Origin: Burkholderiales bacterium
GTDB taxonomy: Bacteria; Pseudomonadota; Gammaproteobacteria; Burkholderiales; Burkholderiaceae_C
DNA length: 64,000 nt
Direction: 5' to 3'
Assembly (NCBI GenBank): GCA_003963115.1
Contig: RXJQ01000026.1
Span: forward strand, 62,001 to 126,000
Shown: positions 54,866 to 63,659 of the stretch, one piece after another
How positions within the stretch are numbered: the first letter of the stretch is position 1
How the letters are laid out: each line of letters starts with the position of its first letter
Notes under the pieces: generated by a model
Seen by the model: the letters and a program-made list of their open reading frames with translations, nothing else
What the model was told of the DNA's origin: nothing
Database searches by the model: none
Made by a program: the position numbers and the translations under genes

Positions 54866-56143
54866 TCACAGTCCCATGCAGTTCGCGTAGTAGGTCACCG
54901 TGCCCGGCCAGTCCGAGAACACGCCTTCCACGCCGATCTGCCGGGCCATCACGTCCAGCGCCTTGAGCATGTCGCTGTCCTTCTGGATGGCCCTGCCCTG
55001 CGGGTCGAAGCCGTAGTAGCTACCCTTGCCGGCGGCACCCTTGGTCAGGTCCACACGCTCAAACGACCAGGTGATGATGCGAAAGCCCGCTGCCTTGATG
55101 TCCTTGGCGTAGGCTGATGGCACGACCGCGTTGCCAGCATCCACATCCAGCAGCGCCCACATGGGCGGGGCAATGATTTCGACACCGGCCTTTTTCAACT
55201 CGGCCAGCCGCGCATTGCTCAGACGCGGCACGGGCGGCTTGAGCGTGGGGTCGATCGGATCGAGGTAAACGGCGTTCTTGGCGAAGGCTGGCTCGTGCTT
55301 GATCCAGTAGAGGATGTCGTCAATGTTGAAGGACTGCGCGTACACCTTCTTGGGGTTCACGCCGGCCTCCTTGTAGGTGTCGATCATTTTCTGGGCGTAC
55401 TGCTCCTGCCCGCCGAATATGGCCTTGATGCGGTCCGGATCGCCTGCCTTGAGCTCGGGCGTCTGGGCCACCCCCCATTCCCTCATCAGCGCGATGTGCT
55501 CTTTCAAGGTCACCACATTGCCGGCCGGGCGGCCTGTGTAGAGGTCGGTGCGCCAGGCCGGTGTGCCGCCCAGGTAGCCCGCCGCAGTGGTGGCGCTGGG
55601 TACAGCGGCATCCATCTTGGCCTTGAGCGACTTGAACTCATTGAGCGTGATGTCGCTGGTGCAGCACTTGGGTGCCGGGCCGCCAGCTGTCCAGGGTACC
55701 GAGCAGGCCGCATTGAGCGGTGTGTTCACGATGTTGGTGGTGGTGTGCAGGTCGCACTCCGAATGGCGGCAGACCAGCTCGCCGTCCTTCGTGAAAGTCA
55801 CATCGCACTCGATGATGCCGGCACCCATGCGGTGCGCGGCTTCATATGATTCGTGCGAGTGCTCGGGGAATTCAAGCGGCGCACCACGGTGGCTGACGGA
55901 GAACTTCGTCTGATAGAAAGGGCCGGCTTCGCATTGCTGGAGCTTGCGCTTCAAGGCACTGTCGTCCATGCCTTCGACCAAGTAGAAGGGGCGCACGCCC
56001 ACTTGAACATGGAGCGGCTTGTCGTGCTGGTGCGCGGGCTCTTCGTGGCGGGCTCCGTCTCGCACGGCATGGGCGACGGTTGACAGGCTGGCGGCTGCGG
56101 CCAGCAGCAGGCCCAGGCTCAATTGGCGGTAGGTGGGGCGCAT
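54866..56143 (-). CDS. Secreted glycerophosphodiester phosphodiesterase
   Basis: This 425-residue protein has a signal peptide ending at VAHA, and the catalytic motifs SHRGAP with PEHSHESY near 85-100 and ECDVTFTKDGELVCRH near 112, typical of GDPD enzymes. It hydrolyses deacylated phospholipids to glycerol 3-phosphate and an alcohol, in the periplasm or outside. It is longer than GlpQ, with two large insertions. No glpT is adjacent. Confidence 0.9.
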   Translation of the reverse strand: MRPTYRQLSLGLLLAAAASLSTVAHAVRDGARHEEPAHQHDKPLHVQVGVRPFYLVEGMDDSALKRKLQQCEAGPFYQTKFSVSHRGAPLEFPEHSHESYEAAHRMGAGIIECDVTFTKDGELVCRHSECDLHTTTNIVNTPLNAACSVPWTAGGPAPKCCTSDITLNEFKSLKAKMDAAVPSATTAAGYLGGTPAWRTDLYTGRPAGNVVTLKEHIALMREWGVAQTPELKAGDPDRIKAIFGGQEQYAQKMIDTYKEAGVNPKKVYAQSFNIDDILYWIKHEPAFAKNAVYLDPIDPTLKPPVPRLSNARLAELKKAGVEIIAPPMWALLDVDAGNAVVPSAYAKDIKAAGFRIITWSFERVDLTKGAAGKGSYYGFDPQGRAIQKDSDMLKALDVMARQIGVEGVFSDWPGTVTYYANCMGL

Positions 56144-56264
56144 GATGGGCAGACTCCTGAATGATGGGATGTGTTGGTGTGTGTCGCATCTTCAGTCAGG
56201 GCTTTGCCAGGTCGATGACAGTGCCAATGGCCGGTTTGACCATGGCCACTGTCCATCAGACGAG

Positions 56265-56519
56265 TCATGGCGCCCGCATCCACTCTCGCGATGTCTGGCG
56301 CTTGACCAACAGGCCGAGCAGGATCAGGTCAAAGTCGTCGTGTTCCAGGAATGAAGCGGGTTTGCGGCCGTTCAGGTCTGCCTGAGGCGTAGACAACCAC
56401 TGGACCAGCCAGGCCCGGGCGCTGCTCATTCTCTCTTCGCGGTGAAACTGCCGCTGTTCGACTTGATCGACCAGTCGCTGCAGTTTGTCTTGTTCACACG
56501 GTGATGATCGCATCGTCAT
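56265..56519 (-). CDS. Small MbcA/ParS/Xre-antitoxin-like protein
   Basis: This 84-residue protein has the segment ARAWLVQWLSTPQADLNGRKP followed by SFLEHDDFDLILLGLL, which resembles the DUF2384 toxin-binding domain of Xre/MbcA/ParS antitoxins. ATG 56519 has GAGAGG 7 nt upstream. No RES or other toxin gene is next to it, so if it is an antitoxin it is solitary. Confidence is moderate because it is short and the match is by eye. Confidence 0.55.
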   Translation of the reverse strand: MTMRSSPCEQDKLQRLVDQVEQRQFHREERMSSARAWLVQWLSTPQADLNGRKPASFLEHDDFDLILLGLLVKRQTSREWMRAP

Positions 56520-56737
56520 GGTCAACCTCTCTCATGCGCTTGAAAGGCTAAAAAAGGCGAATGACACTCGGGTGACAGCGTTTCACCGTGCAGGCGAATG
56601 CGTGAAAACCGCACGAAACAATAAAGCTGAATTTGCGCTCAAGAACGACGGATGGCCTTCCGAAAACGCCGTCGACGCCGCAGTTGCCGATGGCACTGAT
56701 TGGGGGCAACCCTTCATTCACCGCTTTGAGTTGTTTC

Positions 56738-58273
56738 ATGAACCTGGGAAAAAAAGTGCCACTCGCATTCGCCATGGCACTGCTGTTGACGTCCTTGTTT
56801 GGCGCTGTCGGATTTTGGATCGCACAGCAGGCCCTCGATACATTCCATGTCGATGTCATCGGGCAAATGGATGACGAACGAACCGTGGCCTCGATGGAGG
56901 GCCATTTCAAGACGCAAGTTCAGGAGTGGAAGGATGTGCTCCTCAGGGGCATGGACGCGGCGCTTCTTGAAAAGCACTGGGCTGCATTCCAGCGCGAGGA
57001 GGCCGCTGTTCAGGCTGATGCAACGACCCTCAAATCCAAACTCAGGAATCCCGCGCTTGTGCGCGATCTCGATGGCTTCGTCGTTCAACATCAAACCATG
57101 GCGCGCGGCTACAGAGATGGCTTTGAAAAATTCAAGGCGGCGGGCCTGGAGCCATCCGTTGGTGACATGGTGGTGCGTGGAATAGATCGCGAGCCCGCCA
57201 AGAGGCTGCGTGACTTGAAGAAGGCCATCTCTCTCCAGAGTGCTGCGGTAGCGGAGCAGGCCTTTGTCAATGGTCAGGCCGCCATCCGCTGGAGTTCTGG
57301 TCTGATGCTTTTCTCGATTCTGATCGGCGTATGGATCGGCGTGGTCATCAGCAGAGCGGTTGTGAGGCCGCTCAAGCGTGCGATCAACATCGCGCAGGAC
57401 GTCGCGCAGGGCAACCTGTCCAGAGACATCGCAGCGAGCGGAAGCGATGAAACCGCACAGCTGCTGCGTGCGCTTGCCGGCATGCAGACGCAACTGCGCG
57501 AGCTGGTCAGCCAGGTGCGTCAGAATGCCGACTACGTTGCGTCGGCCAGCGCAGAGATCGCGAAGGGCAACCAGCATCTGGCTTCTCGCACCGAACAGCA
57601 GGCTTGCGCCTTGCAACTCACAGCGTCTTCCATGAAGGAGTTGGGTGCGGCCGTGGGACGCAATGCGGACAGCGCGGGGCGAGCCAATGGCTTGGCCTTG
57701 GATGCGAGCATGGTTGCGGCCACGGGTGGACAAGTGGTGAACCAGGTGGTCGACACCATGAACGCGATCAACGAAGCCTCACGCAAGGTGTCGGAGATCA
57801 TCGGCGTGATCGACGGTATCGCGTTCCAGACCAATATCCTGGCGCTCAATGCCGCCGTGGAGGCGGCGCGGGCTGGTGATCAGGGCAGAGGCTTTGCAGT
57901 GGTGGCGTCCGAGGTGCGCAGTCTGGCGCAGCGTTCTGCTGGCGCAGCCAGGGAAATCAAATCGCTGATCAATGCCAGCGTTGAGCGTGTTGAAGCCGGG
58001 AGTGTGCTGGCCAACCGCGCGGGTGAGTCGATGCAAGACGTGGTGGCCGCGATTGAAAAAGTGACGACCGTGATTGCGGAGATCAGTCATGCCAGCGGCG
58101 AGCAGCTCGAGCGCGTGACCCAGGTTGGTTTGGCGGTCAACCAGATTGATCAGGGCACGCAGCAGAACGCCGCACTGGTTGAGCAAACCAGCGCCTCGGC
58201 CGAGAGCTTGCACGACAAGGCCGACATGCTGGTGGCGACCGTGGGGCAGTTTCGGATCGCGCCTTCACCCTAG
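56738..58273 (+). CDS. Methyl-accepting chemotaxis protein
   Basis: This 511-residue receptor has a first membrane helix at 8-30, a periplasmic four-helix-bundle-like sensor to about 190, a second helix at 193-213, a HAMP domain, and a cytoplasmic signalling domain with the highly conserved hairpin tip near residue 370 (GIAFQTNILALNAAVEAAR). It should couple to CheA/CheW. ATG 56738 is chosen because it begins the first helix. No ligand or chemotaxis operon is nearby. Confidence 0.93.
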   Translation: MNLGKKVPLAFAMALLLTSLFGAVGFWIAQQALDTFHVDVIGQMDDERTVASMEGHFKTQVQEWKDVLLRGMDAALLEKHWAAFQREEAAVQADATTLKSKLRNPALVRDLDGFVVQHQTMARGYRDGFEKFKAAGLEPSVGDMVVRGIDREPAKRLRDLKKAISLQSAAVAEQAFVNGQAAIRWSSGLMLFSILIGVWIGVVISRAVVRPLKRAINIAQDVAQGNLSRDIAASGSDETAQLLRALAGMQTQLRELVSQVRQNADYVASASAEIAKGNQHLASRTEQQACALQLTASSMKELGAAVGRNADSAGRANGLALDASMVAATGGQVVNQVVDTMNAINEASRKVSEIIGVIDGIAFQTNILALNAAVEAARAGDQGRGFAVVASEVRSLAQRSAGAAREIKSLINASVERVEAGSVLANRAGESMQDVVAAIEKVTTVIAEISHASGEQLERVTQVGLAVNQIDQGTQQNAALVEQTSASAESLHDKADMLVATVGQFRIAPSP

Positions 58274-58428
58274 GGGGGATGGTCCCATGGGGCCATCAGA
58301 AAGCCGGACACGGACATGCTTTGGTCATGCTTAAGACATAGCTTTGTCGAGTCAGTAAGCGGCCTGCTGCATGCCCAGGGAGCACGTGCGGCAGCGCCAA
58401 CCATGAACCCTCGAGTCCGGAGGACACC

Positions 58429-59178
58429 ATGTATTCACGTGTGCACTTTTCTCGTGCAGGGCTTGCCCTTGCCGTCACCGCCATCGCCGTCATGGCGCCT
58501 TGCTCGGCCTTCGCGCTGAGCATTGACGTCAACTGCAATGGCATGAAGGTTGGCGCCATCAGCGTCGACAGCGATGGAGCGGGCATTTCTGGCGGCTTCA
58601 CCAGCATCGTGGGCGGCCCGCCCGCCACGCTGGGCGCCGCTGCGCAGGCCTGCGGTGAAGACCACTTCAACTGGTACCAGGTGCGCGTCGGCGGCGGCGA
58701 GCCGCCGCCTGCCGCCAACGGCGTCAAGCCCACGATCCCCTTTGTCGATCCGCCTCCTGGTGGCTGGAACTACGGTTGGGCCGACAACCTGCCCTGGTAC
58801 TGGGACGAGTACGGGCCCAAGGATGGCAAGAACCCGGATGGGACGGCCTACGACAATGGCTATCTCCTGAAGAACCAGGTCACCAAGGACACGCTGAAGT
58901 TCTCCGACTACCCTGCCGGCAGCGACAAGGTGTTCAACACCTGGCTGGTGAGCCTGAACGCGGATGGGTCCTTCCATGACTGGCATGAAGGTTTCTCGTG
59001 GGAATACTCGAACACCAACAATACAGTCAGTAACATCAAGGCGTTGACGGCTTCGCCCACGGATGCCCAGTACAAGAACATCATTGGGGGCTTTGCCTCC
59101 TCCGTGCCTGAGCCCTGGTCGGCGTCGCTGGCCCTGGTCGGGCTGATGACCCTGATGAGAAAACCCCGCCGTTCATGA
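58429..59178 (+). CDS. PEP-CTERM secreted protein
   Basis: This 249-residue protein has a signal peptide (cleavage near AFALSID) and a C-terminal PEP-CTERM sorting signal: VPEP near residue 227, a short hydrophobic helix and RKPRR at the end. Such signals are processed by exosortase and anchor proteins to the cell surface or EPS. The body is aromatic- and Gly/Pro-rich (DNLPWYWDEYG) with no recognised domain. GGAGG precedes the ATG. The stop overlaps the start of the next gene, so the two are coupled. No exosortase is in the window. Confidence 0.88.
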   Translation: MYSRVHFSRAGLALAVTAIAVMAPCSAFALSIDVNCNGMKVGAISVDSDGAGISGGFTSIVGGPPATLGAAAQACGEDHFNWYQVRVGGGEPPPAANGVKPTIPFVDPPPGGWNYGWADNLPWYWDEYGPKDGKNPDGTAYDNGYLLKNQVTKDTLKFSDYPAGSDKVFNTWLVSLNADGSFHDWHEGFSWEYSNTNNTVSNIKALTASPTDAQYKNIIGGFASSVPEPWSASLALVGLMTLMRKPRRS

Positions 59179-59753
59179 GTTGGATGTCAACCCCTTCGAG
59201 GCTGGCGATGCTGCTGGCCTTGACTTGTCTTGTGCATACGAACGCCCGATCCGATACGCCAACGACCGTGCTCAGACTCGACCTGTCTGCGTCGCAGGCC
59301 GATCAGGTGGGTGCGCTGCCGGAGGTAGTGGTCGTGCTGAAGGCGCCGGAGCATGAAGACGAGGTCCAGGGGTTGATGGCGGCCTTGTCTGGCGCGGCCA
59401 AGCTGCCGCGTCAGGCCTTTCAGCGGGGGCATGCGCTGATGCTCCTGTCGTCGGGCCCCATGCTGGACCAGCCCGATCGGGTCAGCGTTCAGAAGCTGGC
59501 CATCGAGCACATGCAGATCAATCTGGTTGTGAACCACACCCGGGTTCGGGACGCGGGGATGAGCCTGGAGCGCAACCTGCCGTGGCGTCCGTTGGTGAAG
59601 GTGCGCATCCCGTCTGATCTGGCAGCGGGAACCTACACGGTGCATGTTCGCTGGATCGTGGGTGCATCTGAAAGTGATGGCGCTGGCGCCAAACGCTTGC
59701 CGACGCATCCACCATCTGTGGAGCAGACCACCTCGTTCGAGCTGCGCCAATGA
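59175..59753 (+). CDS. Secreted protein of unknown function coupled to the PEP-CTERM gene
   Basis: This 192-residue protein has a signal peptide (cleavage near ARSDTP) and a mature part containing VRWIVGASES, with no cysteines and no membrane helix. I do not recognise the family. Its ATG overlaps the stop of the PEP-CTERM gene by four bases, which predicts tight co-expression and perhaps a direct partnership. Confidence 0.7.
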   Translation: MSWMSTPSRLAMLLALTCLVHTNARSDTPTTVLRLDLSASQADQVGALPEVVVVLKAPEHEDEVQGLMAALSGAAKLPRQAFQRGHALMLLSSGPMLDQPDRVSVQKLAIEHMQINLVVNHTRVRDAGMSLERNLPWRPLVKVRIPSDLAAGTYTVHVRWIVGASESDGAGAKRLPTHPPSVEQTTSFELRQ

Positions 59754-59756
59754 GCC

Positions 59757-59778
59757 AGGCAGGCCGTCATGCCTGCCT
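59757..59778. terminator. Bidirectional hairpin between convergent genes
   Basis: A perfect 8-bp inverted repeat, AGGCAGGC-N6-GCCTGCCT, with the stop codon of the minus-strand gene inside the loop. It lies 3 bp after the plus-strand stop. Confidence 0.55.
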
Positions 59779-61380
59779 ATCGTGAAGCGCCGCCAGCCGC
59801 ATCAACAGTTCCTGCGGTTCCTCCACGGCCGTCTGGATGGCCCCCACGTAGATGTCACCCTCGTTGCCATCCAGGGTGATCAGATCGCCCTCGTGCAAGG
59901 TCTGGTCGTCGAGCTGGATCGTGCGGCGTGTGTCGTCGATCACGAGCTTGTCGCAACCAACCAGGCACACCTTGCCCAATTGACGGGCCACGACGGCGGC
60001 GTGCGAGGTGCGCGCGCCTCGCTGGGTCAGCAGTCCGACTGATGCCTCCAAGGCGGGCAGGTCGCCGGTTTCTGCGTCGCGCCTGACCAGGATCACAGAC
60101 GCACCCGCGGCATGCCGGTCCTTTGCACGTTGGCCATCCAATGCGATTTCGCCGCAGACCACCCCGGTGCAGGCCGTTGCGGCATGGGCAAGGGGCTTCA
60201 GGGCCAGGCCACCTGCCGAGACCACCTTGCGGCGGGCCAGCGCTGCCGCATCCAGATGGGCGATGCGCTGTTGCGCGGTCTGTACATCGATCAGGCCCTC
60301 ATCGAGCATGTCCAGCGCAATGCGCGCGGCCGCCAGTGGTGTGCGTTTGCCTTGGCGCGTCTGCAACATGTAGAGCCGGCCGTCTTGCACGGTGAACTCG
60401 AAGTCCTGCATGTCGCCGAGGTGGTGCTCCAAGGCATTGGCCGCCTCACGCAGGTCTGACCAGACGCTTGGCAGCACCGAAGCCAGTTCATCGTGGCCAT
60501 GCGCACTGCGCCGCCCTGACACCACGTCTTCGCCCTGGGCATTGAAGAGAAAGTCGATCCAGAGATTGGGTTCCCCGGTGGCGGGATCGCGTGTGAAACC
60601 AACACCCGCACCTGAGCGGCCGCTGCCATTGCCAAACACCATGGTCTGTACGGTCACGGCCGTGCCCAGGTCGTCTGGCAAGTGATTGAGCCTGCGGTAC
60701 TCAAGGGCCTTGTCCGACTGCCAGGAAGCCAGGACTGCGGCAATCGCCTCCTTCAACTGGTCCTGCGGGTCTTGTGGAAAGGGCTGGCCCGATGCCTGCT
60801 GGAAGACGCTCAGCAGCCGATGCGTCAGGGCGCGCATCTCGGAAAAATCAAGCTCGCGTTCGCTGTACTTGCCGCAAGCGAGCTGCACCTCACGCTCGAA
60901 CAACTCGCCAGGCAGGCCTCGCACCACTTCGCCATAGGTGGCCACCAGCCGGCGATAGGCATCCCATACCAGTCGCGGGTTGCCCGTGACGCGCAGCATG
61001 CCTGGCAAGGTGTGATCGCAAAGGCCGATGTTCAACAGCGTTTCCATCATGCCGGGCATGGAAACCGGTGCACCCGAACGCACCGAGAGCAGCAGAGGGC
61101 GGCGCGCATCGCCCAGCGTCAAGCCGCAGGCCGACTCCAGTGCGCGCAGGGGCTCCCACCAAGTCGTGGGTTGAACGGCCTGCGCTTGCGTCTGGGTGTC
61201 CCGACAGAATCCGGTTCCCAGCACGAACGCGGGGGGAACGGGCAGTCCCATCTTGGCCATGCGCAACAGGTTGTAGGCCTTGAAGCCCATTTCCTGTGCA
61301 CTGCTGAAAGGTGTTTGCGCCTGTTGTTGGGTGGTCGTGCCGCAACCCACCAGAAAGGTCCGCAGTGCATCCTCGCTCAT
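59767..61380 (-). CDS. Truncated pyruvate,phosphate dikinase-like protein (ATP-grasp and phospho-His domains only)
   Basis: This 537-residue protein clearly matches the N-terminal part of PPDK: SVRSGAPVSMPGMMETLLN, VQTMVFGN, GVGFTRDPATG, NAQGEDVVSG and MQDFEFT for the ATP-grasp domain. The swivelling phospho-His domain follows near 460 (LLTQRGARTSHAAVVARQLG). The PEP/pyruvate TIM barrel that should follow, about 340 residues, is absent and the stop is clean. It therefore cannot make PEP or pyruvate alone. ATG 61380 overlaps the stop of the upstream gene (ATGA), so it is coupled to the PhoU-like protein. Its phosphoryl acceptor is unknown. Confidence 0.9.
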   Translation of the reverse strand: MSEDALRTFLVGCGTTTQQQAQTPFSSAQEMGFKAYNLLRMAKMGLPVPPAFVLGTGFCRDTQTQAQAVQPTTWWEPLRALESACGLTLGDARRPLLLSVRSGAPVSMPGMMETLLNIGLCDHTLPGMLRVTGNPRLVWDAYRRLVATYGEVVRGLPGELFEREVQLACGKYSERELDFSEMRALTHRLLSVFQQASGQPFPQDPQDQLKEAIAAVLASWQSDKALEYRRLNHLPDDLGTAVTVQTMVFGNGSGRSGAGVGFTRDPATGEPNLWIDFLFNAQGEDVVSGRRSAHGHDELASVLPSVWSDLREAANALEHHLGDMQDFEFTVQDGRLYMLQTRQGKRTPLAAARIALDMLDEGLIDVQTAQQRIAHLDAAALARRKVVSAGGLALKPLAHAATACTGVVCGEIALDGQRAKDRHAAGASVILVRRDAETGDLPALEASVGLLTQRGARTSHAAVVARQLGKVCLVGCDKLVIDDTRRTIQLDDQTLHEGDLITLDGNEGDIYVGAIQTAVEEPQELLMRLAALHDRQA

Positions 61381-63323
61381 GCCGACACTCCGGAGCTGTG
61401 GAAGACCCGGTCGCGCAGCGCATAGCCGGCGCTCAAGAGGCGGTCCGAGGCGAGCTCCAGCGTCATGGCCAGATCGTTGGCCAGCATCAGCGAAGGGGCA
61501 TGGTCGATGTGCGCCAGCAGTATGCGTCGGGCCTGACGCAGCTGTTCGTCGCATTGACGCTCGGCGCGCAGCACCGCCCAGCAGGCTGACAGGAAGGCGT
61601 CGCTGTCGGCGGCATCACTGCCCTGGCTCAAAGTGCGCGCGATGGCCAGTGCACGGATGTGGTCCTGGATGGCTTGCTCCACCGTTTGAGCCAGCCGGAT
61701 CAGTGCCTGACGCACCAGGTGATTCCAGCCCTTCTGGTGGTGATCGGCGATGAGGCTGATGAGGAAGGCGGCTTCTTCCAGCGCATCAGACACGTCGTCT
61801 GAGAGTTCCAGCATGCGCACGGTGGCCTGCCAGTGGGCGCGGTGCTCGGCCAGATCCCGTGCCTGCATGACCAGGTGGTCAGCTCGCCGTTCCCAAGCCT
61901 TGGCACGCGCAGAAAGTTCATCGGCTGCGTCCTTCAGGCCGTCGTGGCCGTGCAGCAGGCAGTCGCTGATGGCCTGAGCCAGTGCGTGGCAATAGGCGGC
62001 GTGCTCATCCAGCAGGTCGAAGTCTTCGGTGCGCTGGCGAACGAGGCGGTTCAGGAGCATGCGTGTTTCATCGGCCACCAAGGCCACGGGCAAGCCCTGG
62101 CGCAGGGCCTGGCAGGACAGGCGCATCGCGTCCAGCAAGAAGGTCTGCGCGACGTTGTCACCCAGCACATCGCACAGGCGGTCGCCAAGCTGAAAGGCGC
62201 CATTGCCAGCGCCTCTCATGGCATCCCAAATGAGGCGTTCACCGCCGGCTTTGAGCCAGGCCATGTGCCCCACCTCCGAGCGCGCCGCCGAGAGCAGGAT
62301 GGCCACTGCCTCTTCTTTGCCAACGAAAGGCAGCAAACGCTTGCGTGCCCTGTTCCAGTCTATGAGGAACACGATGCTGGCACCCAGACCCTCCAATGTG
62401 TGGCGCAAGACCTCTTCGTCAGCACATTCAAAGCGTGCGGTGCCCACGGTATAGGCGTCACCCTGATTGAGGCCTTCGGTGGTGCGGGCACCCACGTTGG
62501 ACCAGGCTGCATTCAAGGGTGCCAGCAAGGCTTGATAGAAGGCGAAGCGGCTGCGGTGCAGATCCGAGTAGGTCAAGGTGATGGTTTGTTCCTCGATCTG
62601 CATGACCAGCACATGGGCATCGTTGGTGCCGATGTCGTTTTGCAGAAGCAGTCGGTCACCATCGCGTGTGGCTGCGGTGTCCAGGCCGGGGTGCTCGAAC
62701 TTCAAAGGTGCCGTGCGGTTGAGGCCCTCCATGAAAGCCTGCACGAGAGGCCGGTCCTCGTCTGCCAGTTGCCAGACATGCGCGCCATCTATCAACTCGC
62801 TGGCCAGATCGGCAGCCAGGTGGTTGATCTGCTTGTGCAGGTCCATGATCAGGAGGTGCAGGCTGTCGGACTCATTGCGACGACCGTGCGTCAGGCGAAG
62901 CAATTGTTCGTCGGTCAACTGCTCGCCATGCAGGGTGTCGAGCCACTCCTGCCATTGCTGGACACGCAGATGCACGTCGGGCGATGAGTCGGCCGTGGCC
63001 AGCACCGGCCGGGCCATCACACCGAGGTCCTCTTGCAGGGCGGCACAAAGCCGATCGAGTTCGGGGATGAGCAGCCTCGCGTCGAAGCGGCTTGAACCGG
63101 CAGGCAGTTCCTGGAGCCAGGACGCGGACCCCAGCCCGGCGGCGACCAGCTCGCGCGAGAGATCCAGAGGTTCCTTGTGCGGATGCTCGGCATGGGACGC
63201 TGCCGCCTGCAACACGGTCAGATAGAGCTTGAGGCGGTCATTCGCCGCCAGTGCCGCCTTCACCCATACCGGCAGCAGCAAGCCGTTTTGCCCGAGTGAG
63301 GCCAGAGCCTGACTTTTTTGCAT
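61377..63323 (-). CDS. Large protein with PhoU/DUF47-like C-terminal helical region
   Basis: This 648-residue soluble protein has no signal peptide or membrane helix. The N-terminal 200 residues are mostly helical. A central part (residues about 210-330) includes LLQNDIGTNDAHVLVMQI and looks alpha/beta. The C-terminal 240 residues form helical bundles similar to PhoU/DUF47 (ELSARAKAWERRADHLVMQA). The family of the middle is not recognised. ATG 63323 is chosen because GGAG lies 6 nt upstream, which excludes the ATG at 63329. It overlaps the truncated dikinase by four bases and is likely its partner. Confidence 0.75.
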   Translation of the reverse strand: MQKSQALASLGQNGLLLPVWVKAALAANDRLKLYLTVLQAAASHAEHPHKEPLDLSRELVAAGLGSASWLQELPAGSSRFDARLLIPELDRLCAALQEDLGVMARPVLATADSSPDVHLRVQQWQEWLDTLHGEQLTDEQLLRLTHGRRNESDSLHLLIMDLHKQINHLAADLASELIDGAHVWQLADEDRPLVQAFMEGLNRTAPLKFEHPGLDTAATRDGDRLLLQNDIGTNDAHVLVMQIEEQTITLTYSDLHRSRFAFYQALLAPLNAAWSNVGARTTEGLNQGDAYTVGTARFECADEEVLRHTLEGLGASIVFLIDWNRARKRLLPFVGKEEAVAILLSAARSEVGHMAWLKAGGERLIWDAMRGAGNGAFQLGDRLCDVLGDNVAQTFLLDAMRLSCQALRQGLPVALVADETRMLLNRLVRQRTEDFDLLDEHAAYCHALAQAISDCLLHGHDGLKDAADELSARAKAWERRADHLVMQARDLAEHRAHWQATVRMLELSDDVSDALEEAAFLISLIADHHQKGWNHLVRQALIRLAQTVEQAIQDHIRALAIARTLSQGSDAADSDAFLSACWAVLRAERQCDEQLRQARRILLAHIDHAPSLMLANDLAMTLELASDRLLSAGYALRDRVFHSSGVSA

Positions 63324-63408
63324 GTGCATCTCCAGTAGCCACCGGCTTCAGTCTGGAGGTGCTGTGTGACGCTCGTGTTGCAAGCAGCGTGGGAAGGCTT
63401 GCGTCAGA

Positions 63409-63603
63409 TCAAGAAGTGGCCGAGGGCGGCGCGCTGTCCTGGCGGGCCTGCCATGCGCGCAAGGCACGACGGTACTCGTCCATGGCCATGTCGTGGAGAT
63501 CGAAGATGCAGGGCTCGCAGCCATTGCCGCAACAGGCGTTGATGTCGGGCGGCTCGGGGGGCTGGGGCTTGGGGTCTGAAGAAGGCAAGATCGGGATGCT
63601 CAT
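63409..63603 (-). CDS. Small Cys-rich oxidoreductase-like-domain protein
   Basis: This 64-residue protein has a Pro-rich N-terminus and the motif INACCGNGCEPCIFDLH, with four cysteines, followed by a helix. The pattern matches the short oxidoreductase-like domain (PF09791 type) of unknown role, which may bind metal. It lies 86 bp upstream of the PhoU-like gene in the same direction, so it could head that operon. Confidence 0.75.
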   Translation of the reverse strand: MSIPILPSSDPKPQPPEPPDINACCGNGCEPCIFDLHDMAMDEYRRALRAWQARQDSAPPSATS

Positions 63604-63659
63604 GGCGTGATTGTCTCGCGATCGCTCGGGACACTGGTGGTTGTGGCATAAACAGCCTG

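Noticed and set aside
61833..62987. Plus-strand open frame of 384 residues opposite the PhoU-like gene
   Set aside because: No motif; the minus-strand gene has a good ribosome site, ordinary composition and coupling to its neighbour.
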